From Streptomyces bottropensis ATCC 25435 (GTDB taxonomy: Bacteria > Actinomycetota > Actinomycetes > Streptomycetales > Streptomycetaceae), in NCBI RefSeq assembly GCF_000383595.1, contig NZ_KB911581.1, forward strand, positions 1,228,275 through 1,292,274: DNA of 64,000 bases, written 5' to 3'. Below, piece by piece: positions 50,098-60,279 of this stretch (position 1 is the stretch's first letter; every line of letters begins with the position of its first letter). The position numbers and the translations under genes are program-made. The notes under the pieces were generated by a model. That model saw only the letters and a list, made by a program, of their open reading frames with translations, was not told where the DNA came from and searched no databases.

Positions 50098-51075
50098 GTG
50101 TTCGCTGCAGAACGTCGCCAATTGATCCTCGAAATGGTGCGGGCCAATGGAGCCGTGTCGCTCCGTGAGCTCGCCCGCGTCGTCCAGACCTCCGAAGTGA
50201 CCGTACGGCGGGACGTGCGCGCTCTGGAGGCAGAAGGGCTCCTCGACCGCCGGCACGGCGGTGCGGTACTGCCGGGCGGGTTCACGCGAGAGTCCGGCTT
50301 TCCGCAGAAGTCTCATCTCGCGACCGCCGAGAAGACGGCCATCGCCGACCTCGCCGCGAGCTTCGTCGAAGAAGGCGAGGCCATCGTGGTCGGGGCGGGG
50401 ACCACCACGCAGGAGCTGGCACGCCGGCTCGCGCGGGTCCCCGGGCTGACCGTCGTCACCAACTCCCTGCTGGTGGCCCAGGCGCTGGCCCATGCCAACC
50501 GTGTGGAGGTCGTGATGACCGGCGGCACCCTGCGCGGTTCCAACTACGCCCTGGTCGGCTCCGGCGCCGAGCAGTCCCTCCAGGGGCTGCGCGTGTCCAA
50601 GGCCTTCCTCTCCGGGAGCGGACTGACCGCAGAGCGCGGCCTGTCCACGTCCAACATGCTGTCGGCCTCGGTCGACCGCGCGCTGGTCCAGGCCGCCGCC
50701 GAGGTCGTCGTCCTCGCCGATCACACCAAGCTCGGCACCGACACGATGTTCCAGACGGTGCCGACCGATGTGGTCACCCGGCTGGTCACCGACGACCCGC
50801 CCGGCCACGACGACCGCGCGGTCACCGAGCTGCAGGCCCTGGCCGATCAGGGTGTGCAGATCTCCGTGGCCGGAGCGGCGGGCGGCGGTGCCGGCGGCGA
50901 TCCCGTCCCGGCGCGCCCCTCGCGCCGGGACGTGCCCCTTCCGGGTCCTCGCCGCAACCAGGTCCACGGCACCGCGCCGCAGTTGCGCACCGCCACGGTC
51001 CTGGGGGACCAGCCGCCGGTCGGTGAACGGGAGCGGGAGAGGGCGGCGCGGGTCGCGGACCTGCGGCGCCGGTAG
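50098..51075 (+). CDS. DeoR/GlpR-family transcriptional regulator
   Basis: Sugar- or nucleoside-phosphate-sensing regulator. Seen: 325 residues from GTG 50098; N-terminal HTH about 3-58 (RRQLILEMVRANGAVSLREL in parts, VTVRRDVRALEAEGLLDRRHGGAV in parts); DeoR sensor domain about 75-235 with VVGAGTTTQELA, VTNSLLVAQAL, MTGGTLR and the VVVLADHTKLG phosphosugar loop; a basic Pro/Arg-rich tail of about 75 residues beyond the usual 255, possibly disordered. No adjoining target in operon. Known: DeoR-family proteins often govern deoxyribonucleoside genes. Inferred: a candidate reader of CTACGCGCGTAG, untested; its own promoter carries no such site. Confidence 0.88.
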   Translation: MFAAERRQLILEMVRANGAVSLRELARVVQTSEVTVRRDVRALEAEGLLDRRHGGAVLPGGFTRESGFPQKSHLATAEKTAIADLAASFVEEGEAIVVGAGTTTQELARRLARVPGLTVVTNSLLVAQALAHANRVEVVMTGGTLRGSNYALVGSGAEQSLQGLRVSKAFLSGSGLTAERGLSTSNMLSASVDRALVQAAAEVVVLADHTKLGTDTMFQTVPTDVVTRLVTDDPPGHDDRAVTELQALADQGVQISVAGAAGGGAGGDPVPARPSRRDVPLPGPRRNQVHGTAPQLRTATVLGDQPPVGERERERAARVADLRRR

Positions 51076-51256
51076 GGGCCTGCCGTACGCGCATGTGGCA
51101 CCGCGTGTACGTCGCAGGCGGGTCCCGCCTGCCTCCGGGTGATGCCGCACGTCGTCCGGCGGGCCTCTCGAACGGTCCGGTGGCGGCGCCCCGTCACGCC
51201 GCTCTCCCCGCGCCGCTTCGGCGCCGGGCGGCGGGTCGGTAGGGGCCGTAGGGCCG

Positions 51257-51877
51257 TCAGGGTTTCAGGCCGCGCAGGGTGAGCGTCAGCAGACGGTCGG
51301 CCAGGTCCGGGTCGTCCGGGGTCTCCTCGGCCGCCAGCGCGATCGCGTGGGTGAGCTGGAGCAGGTCACCGATCGACACGTCCTCGCGCACCGTGTGGGC
51401 CCGTTGCGCCCGCCGGAGCAGGGCGGTGCCCGCCTCCCGGATGGGGGCGCAGCACCGGGCCAGGTCCGAGGTGTTCTCGTCCGCGGCCCGGGAGTCCGCG
51501 TACGAGACCGTCATCAGGGCCTGGGCCAGACCTCGGTATTCGCCCGCATGGGTGATGATGTCGCGCAGCCAGGAGACGAGTGCGGTGCAGGGCTGGGCCG
51601 CGTCGAGTTGCTCGCGGGCCCGGGCCAGCAGGTCGCCGACGGCCTCCTCGAAGACCGCGCCGAGGAGGGCCTGGCGGTTGGGGAAGTGGCGGTACAGGGT
51701 GCCGATGCCCACGTCCGCGCGGCGGGCGATGTCCTCCAGCGAGGCGGACGTCCCGTGGGCCGCGAAGGCGAGACGGGCCTCCGTGAGCAGGCGGTCGCGG
51801 TTGCGGCGGGCGTCGGCCCGCATCGGGCGGGCCCCTGCGGGGGTCTCCGCCGAAGCCTGGGCCGGGGTGGGGCTCAC
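51257..51877 (-). CDS. TetR-family transcriptional regulator
   Basis: Repressor of unknown ligand. Seen: 206 residues from GTG 51877 with AGGTGG upstream; HTH at about 20-65 (RDRLLTEARLAFAAHGTSASLEDIARRADVGIGTLYRHF in parts); C-terminal domain containing C110-type Cys residues and the conserved helix ENTSDLARCCAPIREAGTALL in parts (TetR_C_33-like, as in SbtR). Convergent with the DeoR-type gene. Only a dispersed repeat lies between it and accA2. No palindrome like the 2.2 kb operator is seen before it. A longer in-frame start at 51994 would cross the repeat and is rejected. Confidence 0.86.
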   Translation of the reverse strand: MSPTPAQASAETPAGARPMRADARRNRDRLLTEARLAFAAHGTSASLEDIARRADVGIGTLYRHFPNRQALLGAVFEEAVGDLLARAREQLDAAQPCTALVSWLRDIITHAGEYRGLAQALMTVSYADSRAADENTSDLARCCAPIREAGTALLRRAQRAHTVREDVSIGDLLQLTHAIALAAEETPDDPDLADRLLTLTLRGLKP

Positions 51878-51964
51878 GGTGGTTCCACCTGCTCTCTGCG
51901 CTGAGGGGATGTTCAGCCTAAGAGCTCGGGTGAGCGCGGGAGTTGCGCGGGTGCCGGTCCTGCG

Positions 51965-52010
51965 GGGCTGGTCGCGCGGTTCCCCGCGCCCCAATGAGGG
52001 GGCGCGGGGA
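51965..52010. repeat. Dispersed palindromic intergenic element, copy 5
   Basis: Core GTCGCGCGGTTCCCCGCGCC followed by CCAATGAGGGGGCGCGGGG, which can pair back to the core. Lies between the TetR gene start and the 3' end of accA2. Confidence 0.7.
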
Positions 52011-52038
52011 CACGGCTGTTCGCGTGGTGCCGGACGGA

Positions 52039-53811
<1,773 letters not shown>

Positions 53812-54195
53812 GATGGCTCCCTCTCCTTGAAACAAGCCGAGTTTAGGGACTGCCGACACGGCGTTTCGACCCGTCCACAATGGTGAGCTTGCCCACACGG
53901 AGCGTGAAACGAGGCTCACTCAACCTGCGAAATCCCTTGTCGCACAGCATTGCGCAGGTCTCCATGCGGAAACCCTAGCCCTCTGATGTGGTCAAGGTCT
54001 CTGTGCGGCCGCGCTGCGCCCGGTTGGGATTCTTTGTGGAGTCCCTACTAATGGCCCAACGATTCTTTGCTCTCGTGAGAACCCTTGTCCCGGGGTTTAC
54101 CCGTTAGTAGCGTTCGCGATGTCTCGAACGCCTGCCTGGGGTGACGACATGGGTCCGCGAGGCGCTGAGAGCAGCAGGACGAGAGTGGAAAGTGG
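53812..54195. other. Divergent regulatory region accA2 / small membrane protein
   Basis: 384 nt with no gene seen and lower GC than the rest. TAAACT is a -10-like element on the minus strand about 30 nt from accA2. Further features: CTACTAA (54045-54051) and TTAGTAG (54104-54110) are inverted copies 52 nt apart, and GATTCTTTG occurs twice (54028-54036, 54061-54069) as a direct repeat. Possible looping operator for fatty-acid precursor control; inference only. Confidence 0.45.
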
Positions 54196-54699
54196 GTGGG
54201 GGCGGTGATCCGCAGACCGGTGGCGGTGGTCACGGCGTTCGTGCTGTTCGTGGAAGGGCTCGGAATCGCCGGGCTGCAGTGGTTCCTCGGCACGGTCGTC
54301 GACCGGCAGAAGATGTCCCTCGCCGGGCTGGATCCGGACGCGATGTCCCTCTCCACGAAGGCCGGGGGTGTCGTCTTCGGCCTCTACTTCGTCCTCTGCG
54401 GTGTGGTCGCCCTGCTCGTCGGGGTGCGCAACCGGCCCGCCGCCGGGCTCGGCAGGATCCTGCTCATCAGCGTGGCCGTCGTGCACGGGCTGCTCGGCGC
54501 GCTCACGGTGGGGCTGGTCGGATGGGGCGCGTTCGCGTTCATGATGGTCGTGCTGGGGCTCGTGCTGCTGACGCTGATGACGTACGACCGGCAGGACGGG
54601 GGCGCTGACGCCGTGTCGCGTGGGGCGAAGGGGTCGGGCGGAGTGGGTGGTGCCGGTGGGTCGGAGCCGGTCGCTCCTGCGGCGCCCAGCGCCTCGTGA
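54196..54699 (+). CDS. Four-helix membrane protein of unknown function
   Basis: Seen: 167 residues; hydrophobic segments at about 10-32 (VAVVTAFVLFVEGLGIAGLQ), 58-76, 85-105 and 110-128, with a short polar loop and a Gly/Ser/Ala-rich cytoplasmic tail. GTG at 54196 chosen; GTG 54205 is possible. Located in the accA2-pcc cluster but divergent from accA2. No enzymatic motif. Conserved position in related streptomycetes is my recollection and needs checking. Confidence 0.7.
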   Translation: MGAVIRRPVAVVTAFVLFVEGLGIAGLQWFLGTVVDRQKMSLAGLDPDAMSLSTKAGGVVFGLYFVLCGVVALLVGVRNRPAAGLGRILLISVAVVHGLLGALTVGLVGWGAFAFMMVVLGLVLLTLMTYDRQDGGADAVSRGAKGSGGVGGAGGSEPVAPAAPSAS

Positions 54700-54771
54700 C
54701 GGTACCGGCGCTCACCTTGTGAGGGGACCGGCTCTCGCCTTGTGACGGGACCGGCTCTCGCCTTGTGACGG
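54696..54771. repeat. 23-bp tandem repeat, 3.3 copies
   Basis: Units GTGACGGTACCGGCGCTCAC+CTT, GTGAGGGGACCGGCTCTCGC+CTT and GTGACGGGACCGGCTCTCGC+CTT, then a partial GTGACGG, each exactly 23 nt. The array starts inside the stop region of the membrane protein gene and lies before the convergent maf gene. Confidence 0.75.
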
Positions 54772-54792
54772 TTCGGCGCGATCCCCGCGTGT

Positions 54793-55413
54793 TCAGTTCT
54801 CGCGGGGTGTCCACAGCTCCGTGATGCCTACGCCCAGTTGGGCCAGCAGACGCCGGAGCAGGGGCAGGCTGAGGCCGATGACGTTTCCGTGGTCGCCGTC
54901 GATGCCCTCGATGAACGGGGCCGAGCGGCCGTCGAGGGTGAACGCGCCCGCCACGTGGAGGGGTTCGCCCGAGGCGACGTACGCGGCGATCTCCTCGTCG
55001 GTGGGGTCGCCGAAGTGGACGACCGTGGAGGCGGTCGCGGAGGCGTGGCGGCCGGTGGCGGTGTCGTAGACGCAGTGGCCGGTCTGGAGCGTGCCGGCGC
55101 GGCCGCGCATCGACTTCCAGCGGGCGGTGGCCTCCTCGGCGTCGGCCGGCTTGCCGAAGGCCTGGCCGTCCAGGTCGAGGACCGAGTCGCAGCCGACCAC
55201 CAGGGCGCCCTTGACCTCGGGCTTCGCGGCTACCACGGAGGCCTTGGCCTCGGCCAGCGCGAGCGCGAGGTCGGCGGGGGTGGGGGCGCTGACGGCGTCC
55301 TCGTCGACGCCGCTGACGATCACCTCGGGGATGAGGCCGGCCTGACGGAGGAGGTTGAGCCGGGCGGGGGACTGGGAGGCGAGAACGAGGCGGCGGCGCT
55401 GGTGGTCGGTCAT
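54793..55413 (-). CDS. maf: Maf-type nucleotide pyrophosphatase
   Basis: Hydrolyses non-canonical or excess nucleoside triphosphates; Maf proteins are also linked to division arrest. Seen: 206 residues; [18 protein letters not shown] (about 9-26) with the substrate S-x-S-x-R motif; [28 protein letters not shown] (about 71-82) with the catalytic Asp; [31 protein letters not shown] and [20 protein letters not shown] end (here GLSLPLL). ATG at 55413. Lies downstream of pccB, pccE and a small ORF on the same strand, as in other actinobacteria. Confidence 0.92.
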   Translation of the reverse strand: MTDHQRRRLVLASQSPARLNLLRQAGLIPEVIVSGVDEDAVSAPTPADLALALAEAKASVVAAKPEVKGALVVGCDSVLDLDGQAFGKPADAEEATARWKSMRGRAGTLQTGHCVYDTATGRHASATASTVVHFGDPTDEEIAAYVASGEPLHVAGAFTLDGRSAPFIEGIDGDHGNVIGLSLPLLRRLLAQLGVGITELWTPREN

Positions 55414-55548
55414 GGGCGCCAGGGTATCGGCGGGGGTGCGTCCGGGGGGTGGGCCGGGGGGCGCCTGGTGGCGGTGGGTGGGTCGGGGGCGCGCCGTACG
55501 CGGCCGACCCTGCGTGCGGGCGCGCCCGCCTGATCGCCGTACGTGGAT

Positions 55549-55677
55549 TCAGCGGAGGCCCAGGACCAGCATCGCCAGGAGCATGGCGCAGGCCATGAGG
55601 ACGCCGAGCCGCCGAAGCATGGCCTGCGTGTCGCGCAGTTCCTTCGGCGGCTCGTTCTCAGGGTCGGACCAGAGCAT
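55549..55677 (-). CDS. 42-residue putative membrane protein
   Basis: Small ORF between pccE and maf: 42 residues from ATG at 55677. A polar start with DPENEPPKELRD precedes a basic turn RRLG and a single helix (VLMACAMLLAMLVLGL), predicting a one-pass tail-anchored protein. The ribosome binding site is weak (ACGCACC). Support: intact frame, third-position GC pattern, same strand and operon position. Function unknown; it might tether or regulate the carboxylase, pure inference. Confidence 0.55.
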   Translation of the reverse strand: MLWSDPENEPPKELRDTQAMLRRLGVLMACAMLLAMLVLGLR

Positions 55678-55712
55678 GCTGCGATGGTGCGTCGCCCGGG
55701 GGGCCGGGCGCC

Positions 55713-55728
55713 TGAGTACGCGTACTCA
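55713..55728. promoter_or_regulatory. 16-bp perfect palindrome TGAGTACGCGTACTCA
   Basis: TGAGTACGCGTACTCA is fully self-complementary with no loop, so it is an operator-type site rather than a terminator. It lies between the pccE stop (55749) and the small ORF start (55677), upstream of maf. No second copy was noticed in the window. Confidence 0.62.
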
Positions 55729-55748
55729 AGTCGTAGGGGAGGTTCCGC

Positions 55749-55964
55749 TCAGCCGGGCCAGTAGGTGCGGCTCCAGGTCGTGGGGCCCGGGGCCGGGAGG
55801 CGGTGGGCGGCGATGCGGGACGGGTCGGCCCAGGAGTCACGGGGGGCGGGCGCGCCGGCGGGCTGCTCCGCCGCGGCTGCTGCTGCGGTGCGGGCGCGGA
55901 CGACGGCGAGTGCGGCGGCGAGTTCCTCGGGGGTGGGGTTTCCCCGGACGACCTTGATGGTCAT
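55749..55964 (-). CDS. pccE: Acyl-CoA carboxylase epsilon subunit
   Basis: Small subunit specific to actinobacterial acyl-CoA carboxylases that bridges alpha and beta subunits and raises activity. Seen: 71 residues; KVVRGNPTPEELAAALAVV (about 4-22) is the conserved epsilon helix; Ala-rich middle; DPSRIAAHRLPAPGPTTW and a WSRTYWPG end are typical. It lies 36 nt downstream of pccB on the same strand and would be cotranscribed. Confidence 0.9.
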   Translation of the reverse strand: MTIKVVRGNPTPEELAAALAVVRARTAAAAAAEQPAGAPAPRDSWADPSRIAAHRLPAPGPTTWSRTYWPG

Positions 55965-56000
55965 GTCGGCTCCGTGGAGGGGGTTGAAGGGGTTAGGGGG

Positions 56001-57599
56001 TCAGAGGGGGATGTTTCCGTGCTTCTTCGGGGGGAGACTCTCGCGTTTGGTGCGCAGTTGGCGCAGGCCGCGGATGAGGTGGCGGCGGGTTTCGGAGGGG
56101 GTGATCACGGCGTCGACGTAGCCGCGTTCGGCCGCGGTGTAGGGGTTGAGGAGGGTGTCCTCGTACTCCTGGATGAGGCGGGCGCGGACGTCTTCGCGTT
56201 CGGCCTCGGGGGCGGCGGCGATGGTGCGGCGGTGCAGGATGTTGACCGCGCCCTGGGCGCCCATGACGGCGATCTGGGCGGTGGGCCAGGCGAGGTTGAG
56301 GTCGGCGCCGAGGTGTTTGGAGCCCATGACGTCGTAGGCGCCGCCGAAGGCCTTGCGGGTGATGACGGTGATGAGGGGGACGGTGGCCTCGGCGTAGGCG
56401 TAGATGAGTTTGGCGCCGCGGCGGATGATCCCCTCGTGTTCCTGGCCCACGCCGGGCAGGAAGCCGGGGACGTCGACGAAGGTCAGGACGGGGACGTTGA
56501 AGGCGTCGCAGGTGCGCACGAAACGGGCGGCCTTCTCGGAGGCGTCGATGTCCAGGCAGCCGGCGAACCGCATCGGCTGGTTGGCGACGATCCCGACGGG
56601 GTGGCCCTCGACGCGGCCGAAGCCGGTGAGGATGTTGGGGGCGAACAGTGCCTGGGTCTCGAAGAACTCGGCGTCGTCCAGGACGTGTTCGATGACGGTG
56701 TGCATGTCGTAGGGCTGGTTGGCGCTGTCGGGGACGAGTGTGTCCAGCTCCAGGTCCTCGCCGGTGACGGCGAGGTCGGCCTGCTCGGGGAAGACCGGGG
56801 GCTCGCTGAGGTTGTTGGAGGGCAGGTAGGACAGCAGCTGCCGGACGTAGTCGATGGCGTCCTTCTCGTCGCCCGCCATGTGATGGGCCACGCCGGAGGT
56901 GGCGTTGTGGGTGCGGGCGCCGCCCAGCTCCTCGAAACCGACGTCCTCGCCGGTGACGGTCTTGATGACGTCGGGGCCGGTGATGAACATGTGCGAGGTC
57001 CGGTCGACCATGACGGTGAAGTCGGTGATCGCGGGCGAGTACACCGCGCCGCCCGCGCACGGGCCGACCACCAGGGAGATCTGCGGGATGACGCCGGAGG
57101 CGTGGGTGTTGCGGCGGAAGATCTCGCCGTACATGCCCAGCGCCATCACCCCTTCCTGGATGCGGGCGCCGCCGGAGTCGTTGATACCGATGACCGGACA
57201 GCCGGTCTTCAGCGCGAAGTCCATCACCTTCATGATCTTCTGGCCGAACACCTCGCCCAGAGACCCGCCCAGCACCGTGAAGTCCTGCGAGAACACGGCC
57301 ACCGGACGGCCCTCGACCGTGCCGTAGCCGGTGACGACACCATCGCCGTAGGGGCGGCTTCGTTCCATCCCGAAATCGGTGGAGCGGTGCCGGGCGAACT
57401 CGTCGAACTCCACGAAGGAGTCCTCGTCCAGGAGCAGTTCGATGCGCTCACGGGCCGTCAGTTTGCCCTTCGCGTGCTGCTTCTCCACCGCGCGCTCGGA
57501 GCCGGCGTGCGTCGCCTCGTCGATACGACGCTGCAGGTCCGCGAGCTTCCCCGCGGTCGTGTGGATGTCGATGCTTGCTGGCGCTTCCGGCTCGGACAT
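56001..57599 (-). CDS. pccB: Propionyl-CoA carboxylase beta subunit
   Basis: Carboxyltransferase that moves CO2 from biotin to propionyl-CoA, giving methylmalonyl-CoA for fatty acids and polyketides. Seen: 532 residues, two crotonase-like halves; [28 protein letters not shown] with oxyanion Gly (about 139-150); [53 protein letters not shown]. The Asp in GGAYD is residue 423, equivalent to D422 of S. coelicolor PccB. Known: that position is Asp in PccB and Ile in AccB and sets propionyl versus acetyl preference, hence the name. Divergent from birA. Confidence 0.94.
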   Translation of the reverse strand: MSEPEAPASIDIHTTAGKLADLQRRIDEATHAGSERAVEKQHAKGKLTARERIELLLDEDSFVEFDEFARHRSTDFGMERSRPYGDGVVTGYGTVEGRPVAVFSQDFTVLGGSLGEVFGQKIMKVMDFALKTGCPVIGINDSGGARIQEGVMALGMYGEIFRRNTHASGVIPQISLVVGPCAGGAVYSPAITDFTVMVDRTSHMFITGPDVIKTVTGEDVGFEELGGARTHNATSGVAHHMAGDEKDAIDYVRQLLSYLPSNNLSEPPVFPEQADLAVTGEDLELDTLVPDSANQPYDMHTVIEHVLDDAEFFETQALFAPNILTGFGRVEGHPVGIVANQPMRFAGCLDIDASEKAARFVRTCDAFNVPVLTFVDVPGFLPGVGQEHEGIIRRGAKLIYAYAEATVPLITVITRKAFGGAYDVMGSKHLGADLNLAWPTAQIAVMGAQGAVNILHRRTIAAAPEAEREDVRARLIQEYEDTLLNPYTAAERGYVDAVITPSETRRHLIRGLRQLRTKRESLPPKKHGNIPL

Positions 57600-57915
57600 C
57601 GGGATGCGGCTCCCTGCCTGCTCATGGGGACGTGAAAGATCGGTACGTGCTGCTGGGCGCGTGGGGGGTGCTGCGTACGTGCTCAGAAGTGTGTGGGGTT
57701 ACTCATCCGTAGCGTAGTGCTGCGCCTACCGTTCGGCAGTGCGGCGTTTACCACACTCCTCGCCCCTTCCGGCTGTACGATCACTGCGTCGCGGCGGGAC
57801 ACGTCGGAGGGGTGACGTCACGAGAGTGATCGAGTGCCCGTGAACCGCAGCTCGTCAGGGCTGGAATCCGTCCCCTTCTCGCGGGGCGGAGGATGTCAAA
57901 CCTAGGGTGGGTTGC
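57600..57915. other. Divergent region pccB / birA
   Basis: 316 nt without a gene. GTACGTGCT occurs twice about 35 nt apart near the pccB side. CTGCCG and TACGCT on the minus strand with a 17-nt spacer could be the pccB promoter (57713-57741 region). TAGGGT (57903-57908) is a -10 7 nt before the birA ATG, which would make the birA mRNA leaderless. Confidence 0.4.
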
Positions 57916-58803
57916 ATGACGATCCCACCAGGTGCACAAGGAGACCCGTCCAGCGGACCGGGTGAGCCGAGGTCGGCCCGTTGGTCCGACCTCGGCCGGC
58001 CGCCCCTCAACTCCGCCTCCCTGCGCCGGGCGCTGGTCCGGGACGGCGGGCTGTGGAGTTCCCTGGACGTGGTGCCCGTCATCGACTCCACCAACACCGA
58101 CCTCGCCGGGCGCGCCGACCGCCTCGCCGAGGGTGCCGTGCTCGTCGCGGAGGAGCAGCGGGCGGGCCGCGGACGCCTGGACCGCATCTGGACCGCCCCC
58201 GCGCGCTCCGGCCTGTTCTTCTCCGTCCTCCTCAAGCCGGGCGAGGTGCCCGTCGAGCGTTGGGGATGGCTGCCGCTGCTCACCGGCGTCGCCGTCGCGA
58301 CCGGACTGTCCCGGGCCGCCGGGATCGACACGGCACTCAAATGGCCCAACGACCTGCTGGTGACCGTGGACGGTCAGGAGCGCAAGGCCGGCGGCATCCT
58401 CGCGGAGCGGGCCGGGGCGGACGGCGTGGTGATCGGGATCGGCATCAACGTCAGCCTGCGGGAGGACGAACTGCCGGTGCCCGCCGCCGGCTCCCTGTTG
58501 CTCGCCGGAGCCGTGACCACGGACCGCGATCCGCTGCTGCGGGCCGCGCTGCGGGCGCTGGAGGAGTGGTACGGGCGGTGGCGGGCCGCCGGCGGCGACC
58601 CCTCGGTGAGCGGACTCCAGGAGACCTACGCCGCCGGGTGCGCGACCTTGGGGCGCAAGGTGCGTGCCGAGCTGCCCGGGGACCGGTCGGTCGTGGGGGA
58701 GGCCGTGGCGGTGGACGGGGACGGCAGGCTGGTGCTCGCCACGGAGGCCGGGGTGCAGGAGCCGGTGGGAGCGGGGGACATCGTGCATCTGCGGCCCGTG
58801 TGA
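57916..58803 (+). CDS. birA: Biotin--protein ligase
   Basis: Attaches biotin to carrier proteins such as AccA2. Seen: 295 residues from ATG 57916; GRGRLDR (84-90), the glycine-rich biotinoyl-AMP loop; LKWPNDLL with K142, the adenylate-binding lysine; GIGINV; a C-terminal SH3-like domain ending with VGAGDIVHLRP. There is no N-terminal HTH, so it is a monofunctional (class I) ligase that cannot repress biotin genes. Upstream GTT GC lacks a ribosome binding site; TAGGGT -10 is 7 nt before the ATG. Fits the biotin-dependent carboxylase cluster. Confidence 0.94.
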   Translation: MTIPPGAQGDPSSGPGEPRSARWSDLGRPPLNSASLRRALVRDGGLWSSLDVVPVIDSTNTDLAGRADRLAEGAVLVAEEQRAGRGRLDRIWTAPARSGLFFSVLLKPGEVPVERWGWLPLLTGVAVATGLSRAAGIDTALKWPNDLLVTVDGQERKAGGILAERAGADGVVIGIGINVSLREDELPVPAAGSLLLAGAVTTDRDPLLRAALRALEEWYGRWRAAGGDPSVSGLQETYAAGCATLGRKVRAELPGDRSVVGEAVAVDGDGRLVLATEAGVQEPVGAGDIVHLRPV

Positions 58804-59014
58804 CGTGTGGGGATGATGGGGCCTGGGCACCCGGTGTCGCGTGTACGGGGGACTCGGAGCGCCGGCCTCCGGTGGCCCCGGCCGGCGCGGGGTGCCGTCC
58901 ACCCAAAGGCGTACGCCCCCTTCGGCTCACCTCCCGGAGTGAGCTGGCGCACACCTGCCGTAGAGTTGAGGCCGGTCGAGTACGTGACCGCGGGAGATCG
59001 GAAGGGCAGCAGGA

Positions 59015-60178
59015 GTGAGCGTCGAGGACACGGGCTCCGGCACGGACGCGGATGACCGCGCGGAGCCGCCCCCGCTCTCGGCTTCGCTCGAGCGGTCACA
59101 ACCCCATGACGTGGACGCCGCCGAGGAGGACCCGCTGGCGCTGCGCCTCGAAGGGCTGATCCTCGGGGCCGAGCGCCGGTACACCCCCTTCCAGGCGGCA
59201 CGCAGCGCGGGCGTCTCCATGGAGTTGGCGTCCCGTTTCTGGCGGGCCATGGGCTTCGCGGACATCGGCCAGGCCAAGGCGCTGACCGAGGCGGACGTCC
59301 TCGCGCTGCGGCGGCTCGCCGGTCTCGTGGAGGCGGGGCTGCTGAGTGAGGCCATGGCGGTGCAGGTGGCCCGGTCGACCGGGCAGACCACCGCGCGGCT
59401 CGCCGAGTGGCAGATCGACTCCTTCCTGGAGGGGCTGACCGAGCCGCCGGAGCCGGGGATGACCCGGACCGAGGTGACGTATCCGCTGATCGAGCTGTTG
59501 CTGCCCGAGCTGGAGGAGTTCCTCGTCTACGTCTGGCGGCGTCAGCTCGCCGCCGCCACCGGGCGGGTCGTCCAGGCCGCGGACGACGAGGAGATGGTCG
59601 ACCGGCGCCTCGCGGTCTGCTTCGCCGACCTCGTCGGGTTCACGCGGCTGACCCGCCGGATGGAGGAGGAGGAACTCGGCGAACTGGTCGAGGCCTTCGA
59701 GACCACGGCGGCGGACCTCGTGGCGGCGAACGGCGGGCGGCTCATCAAGACCCTGGGCGACGAGGTCCTGTACGCCACGGACGACGCGGGCGTCGCCGCC
59801 GAGATCGCGCTGCGCCTCATCGAGACCATGGCCAACGACGCGACCATGCCGGAGCTGCGTGTCGGCATGGCCTTCGGCACGGTGACGACACGGATGGGCG
59901 ACGTCTTCGGGTCGACCGTGAACCTCGCCAGCCGGCTCACCTCGATAGCGCCGAAGGACGCGGTCCTCGTCGACGGAGCCTTCGCCGAGGAGCTGACCCG
60001 CACGGGCGAGGCCCCCGCCTCCGAGGCCGAGGCCGCCGAAGCCGCGGCCGCCGCGGAGAAGGAGGGCGAGGAACCGCCGACGTACCGCTTCGCGCTCCAG
60101 CCGATGTGGCAGCGCCCGGTGCGTGGCCTGGGAGTCGTCCAGCCGTGGCTGCTCACGCGGAGGCCGGGGCAGGTCTGA
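59015..60178 (+). CDS. cya: Class III adenylate cyclase
   Basis: Makes cAMP, which in Streptomyces affects spore germination and, with Crp, secondary metabolism. Seen: 387 residues; N-terminal helical regulatory part (about 40-175) with a SigB-like/pH-sensing AlbA-style pattern LEAGLLSEAMAVQVARSTGQ in parts; catalytic domain about 195-330 with CFADLVGFTRLT (metal D205) and KTLGDEVLY (metal D249), typical of the Cya/Rv-type group; Ala/Glu-rich insert (about 335-350) before a final basic segment. GTG 59015 has GAAGGG 8 nt upstream. Soluble, no membrane segment. Single gene. Confidence 0.93.
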   Translation: MSVEDTGSGTDADDRAEPPPLSASLERSQPHDVDAAEEDPLALRLEGLILGAERRYTPFQAARSAGVSMELASRFWRAMGFADIGQAKALTEADVLALRRLAGLVEAGLLSEAMAVQVARSTGQTTARLAEWQIDSFLEGLTEPPEPGMTRTEVTYPLIELLLPELEEFLVYVWRRQLAAATGRVVQAADDEEMVDRRLAVCFADLVGFTRLTRRMEEEELGELVEAFETTAADLVAANGGRLIKTLGDEVLYATDDAGVAAEIALRLIETMANDATMPELRVGMAFGTVTTRMGDVFGSTVNLASRLTSIAPKDAVLVDGAFAEELTRTGEAPASEAEAAEAAAAAEKEGEEPPTYRFALQPMWQRPVRGLGVVQPWLLTRRPGQV

Positions 60179-60279
60179 CGGGGCACGTTCGGCGGGGCGG
60201 GTCTGACGGGCGGGTGCCTGGGAGCCTGCCTGCGCCCGTGCCTTGCGGGGTGGTCCGTCAGTGACTTGCGGGAGCCCTC

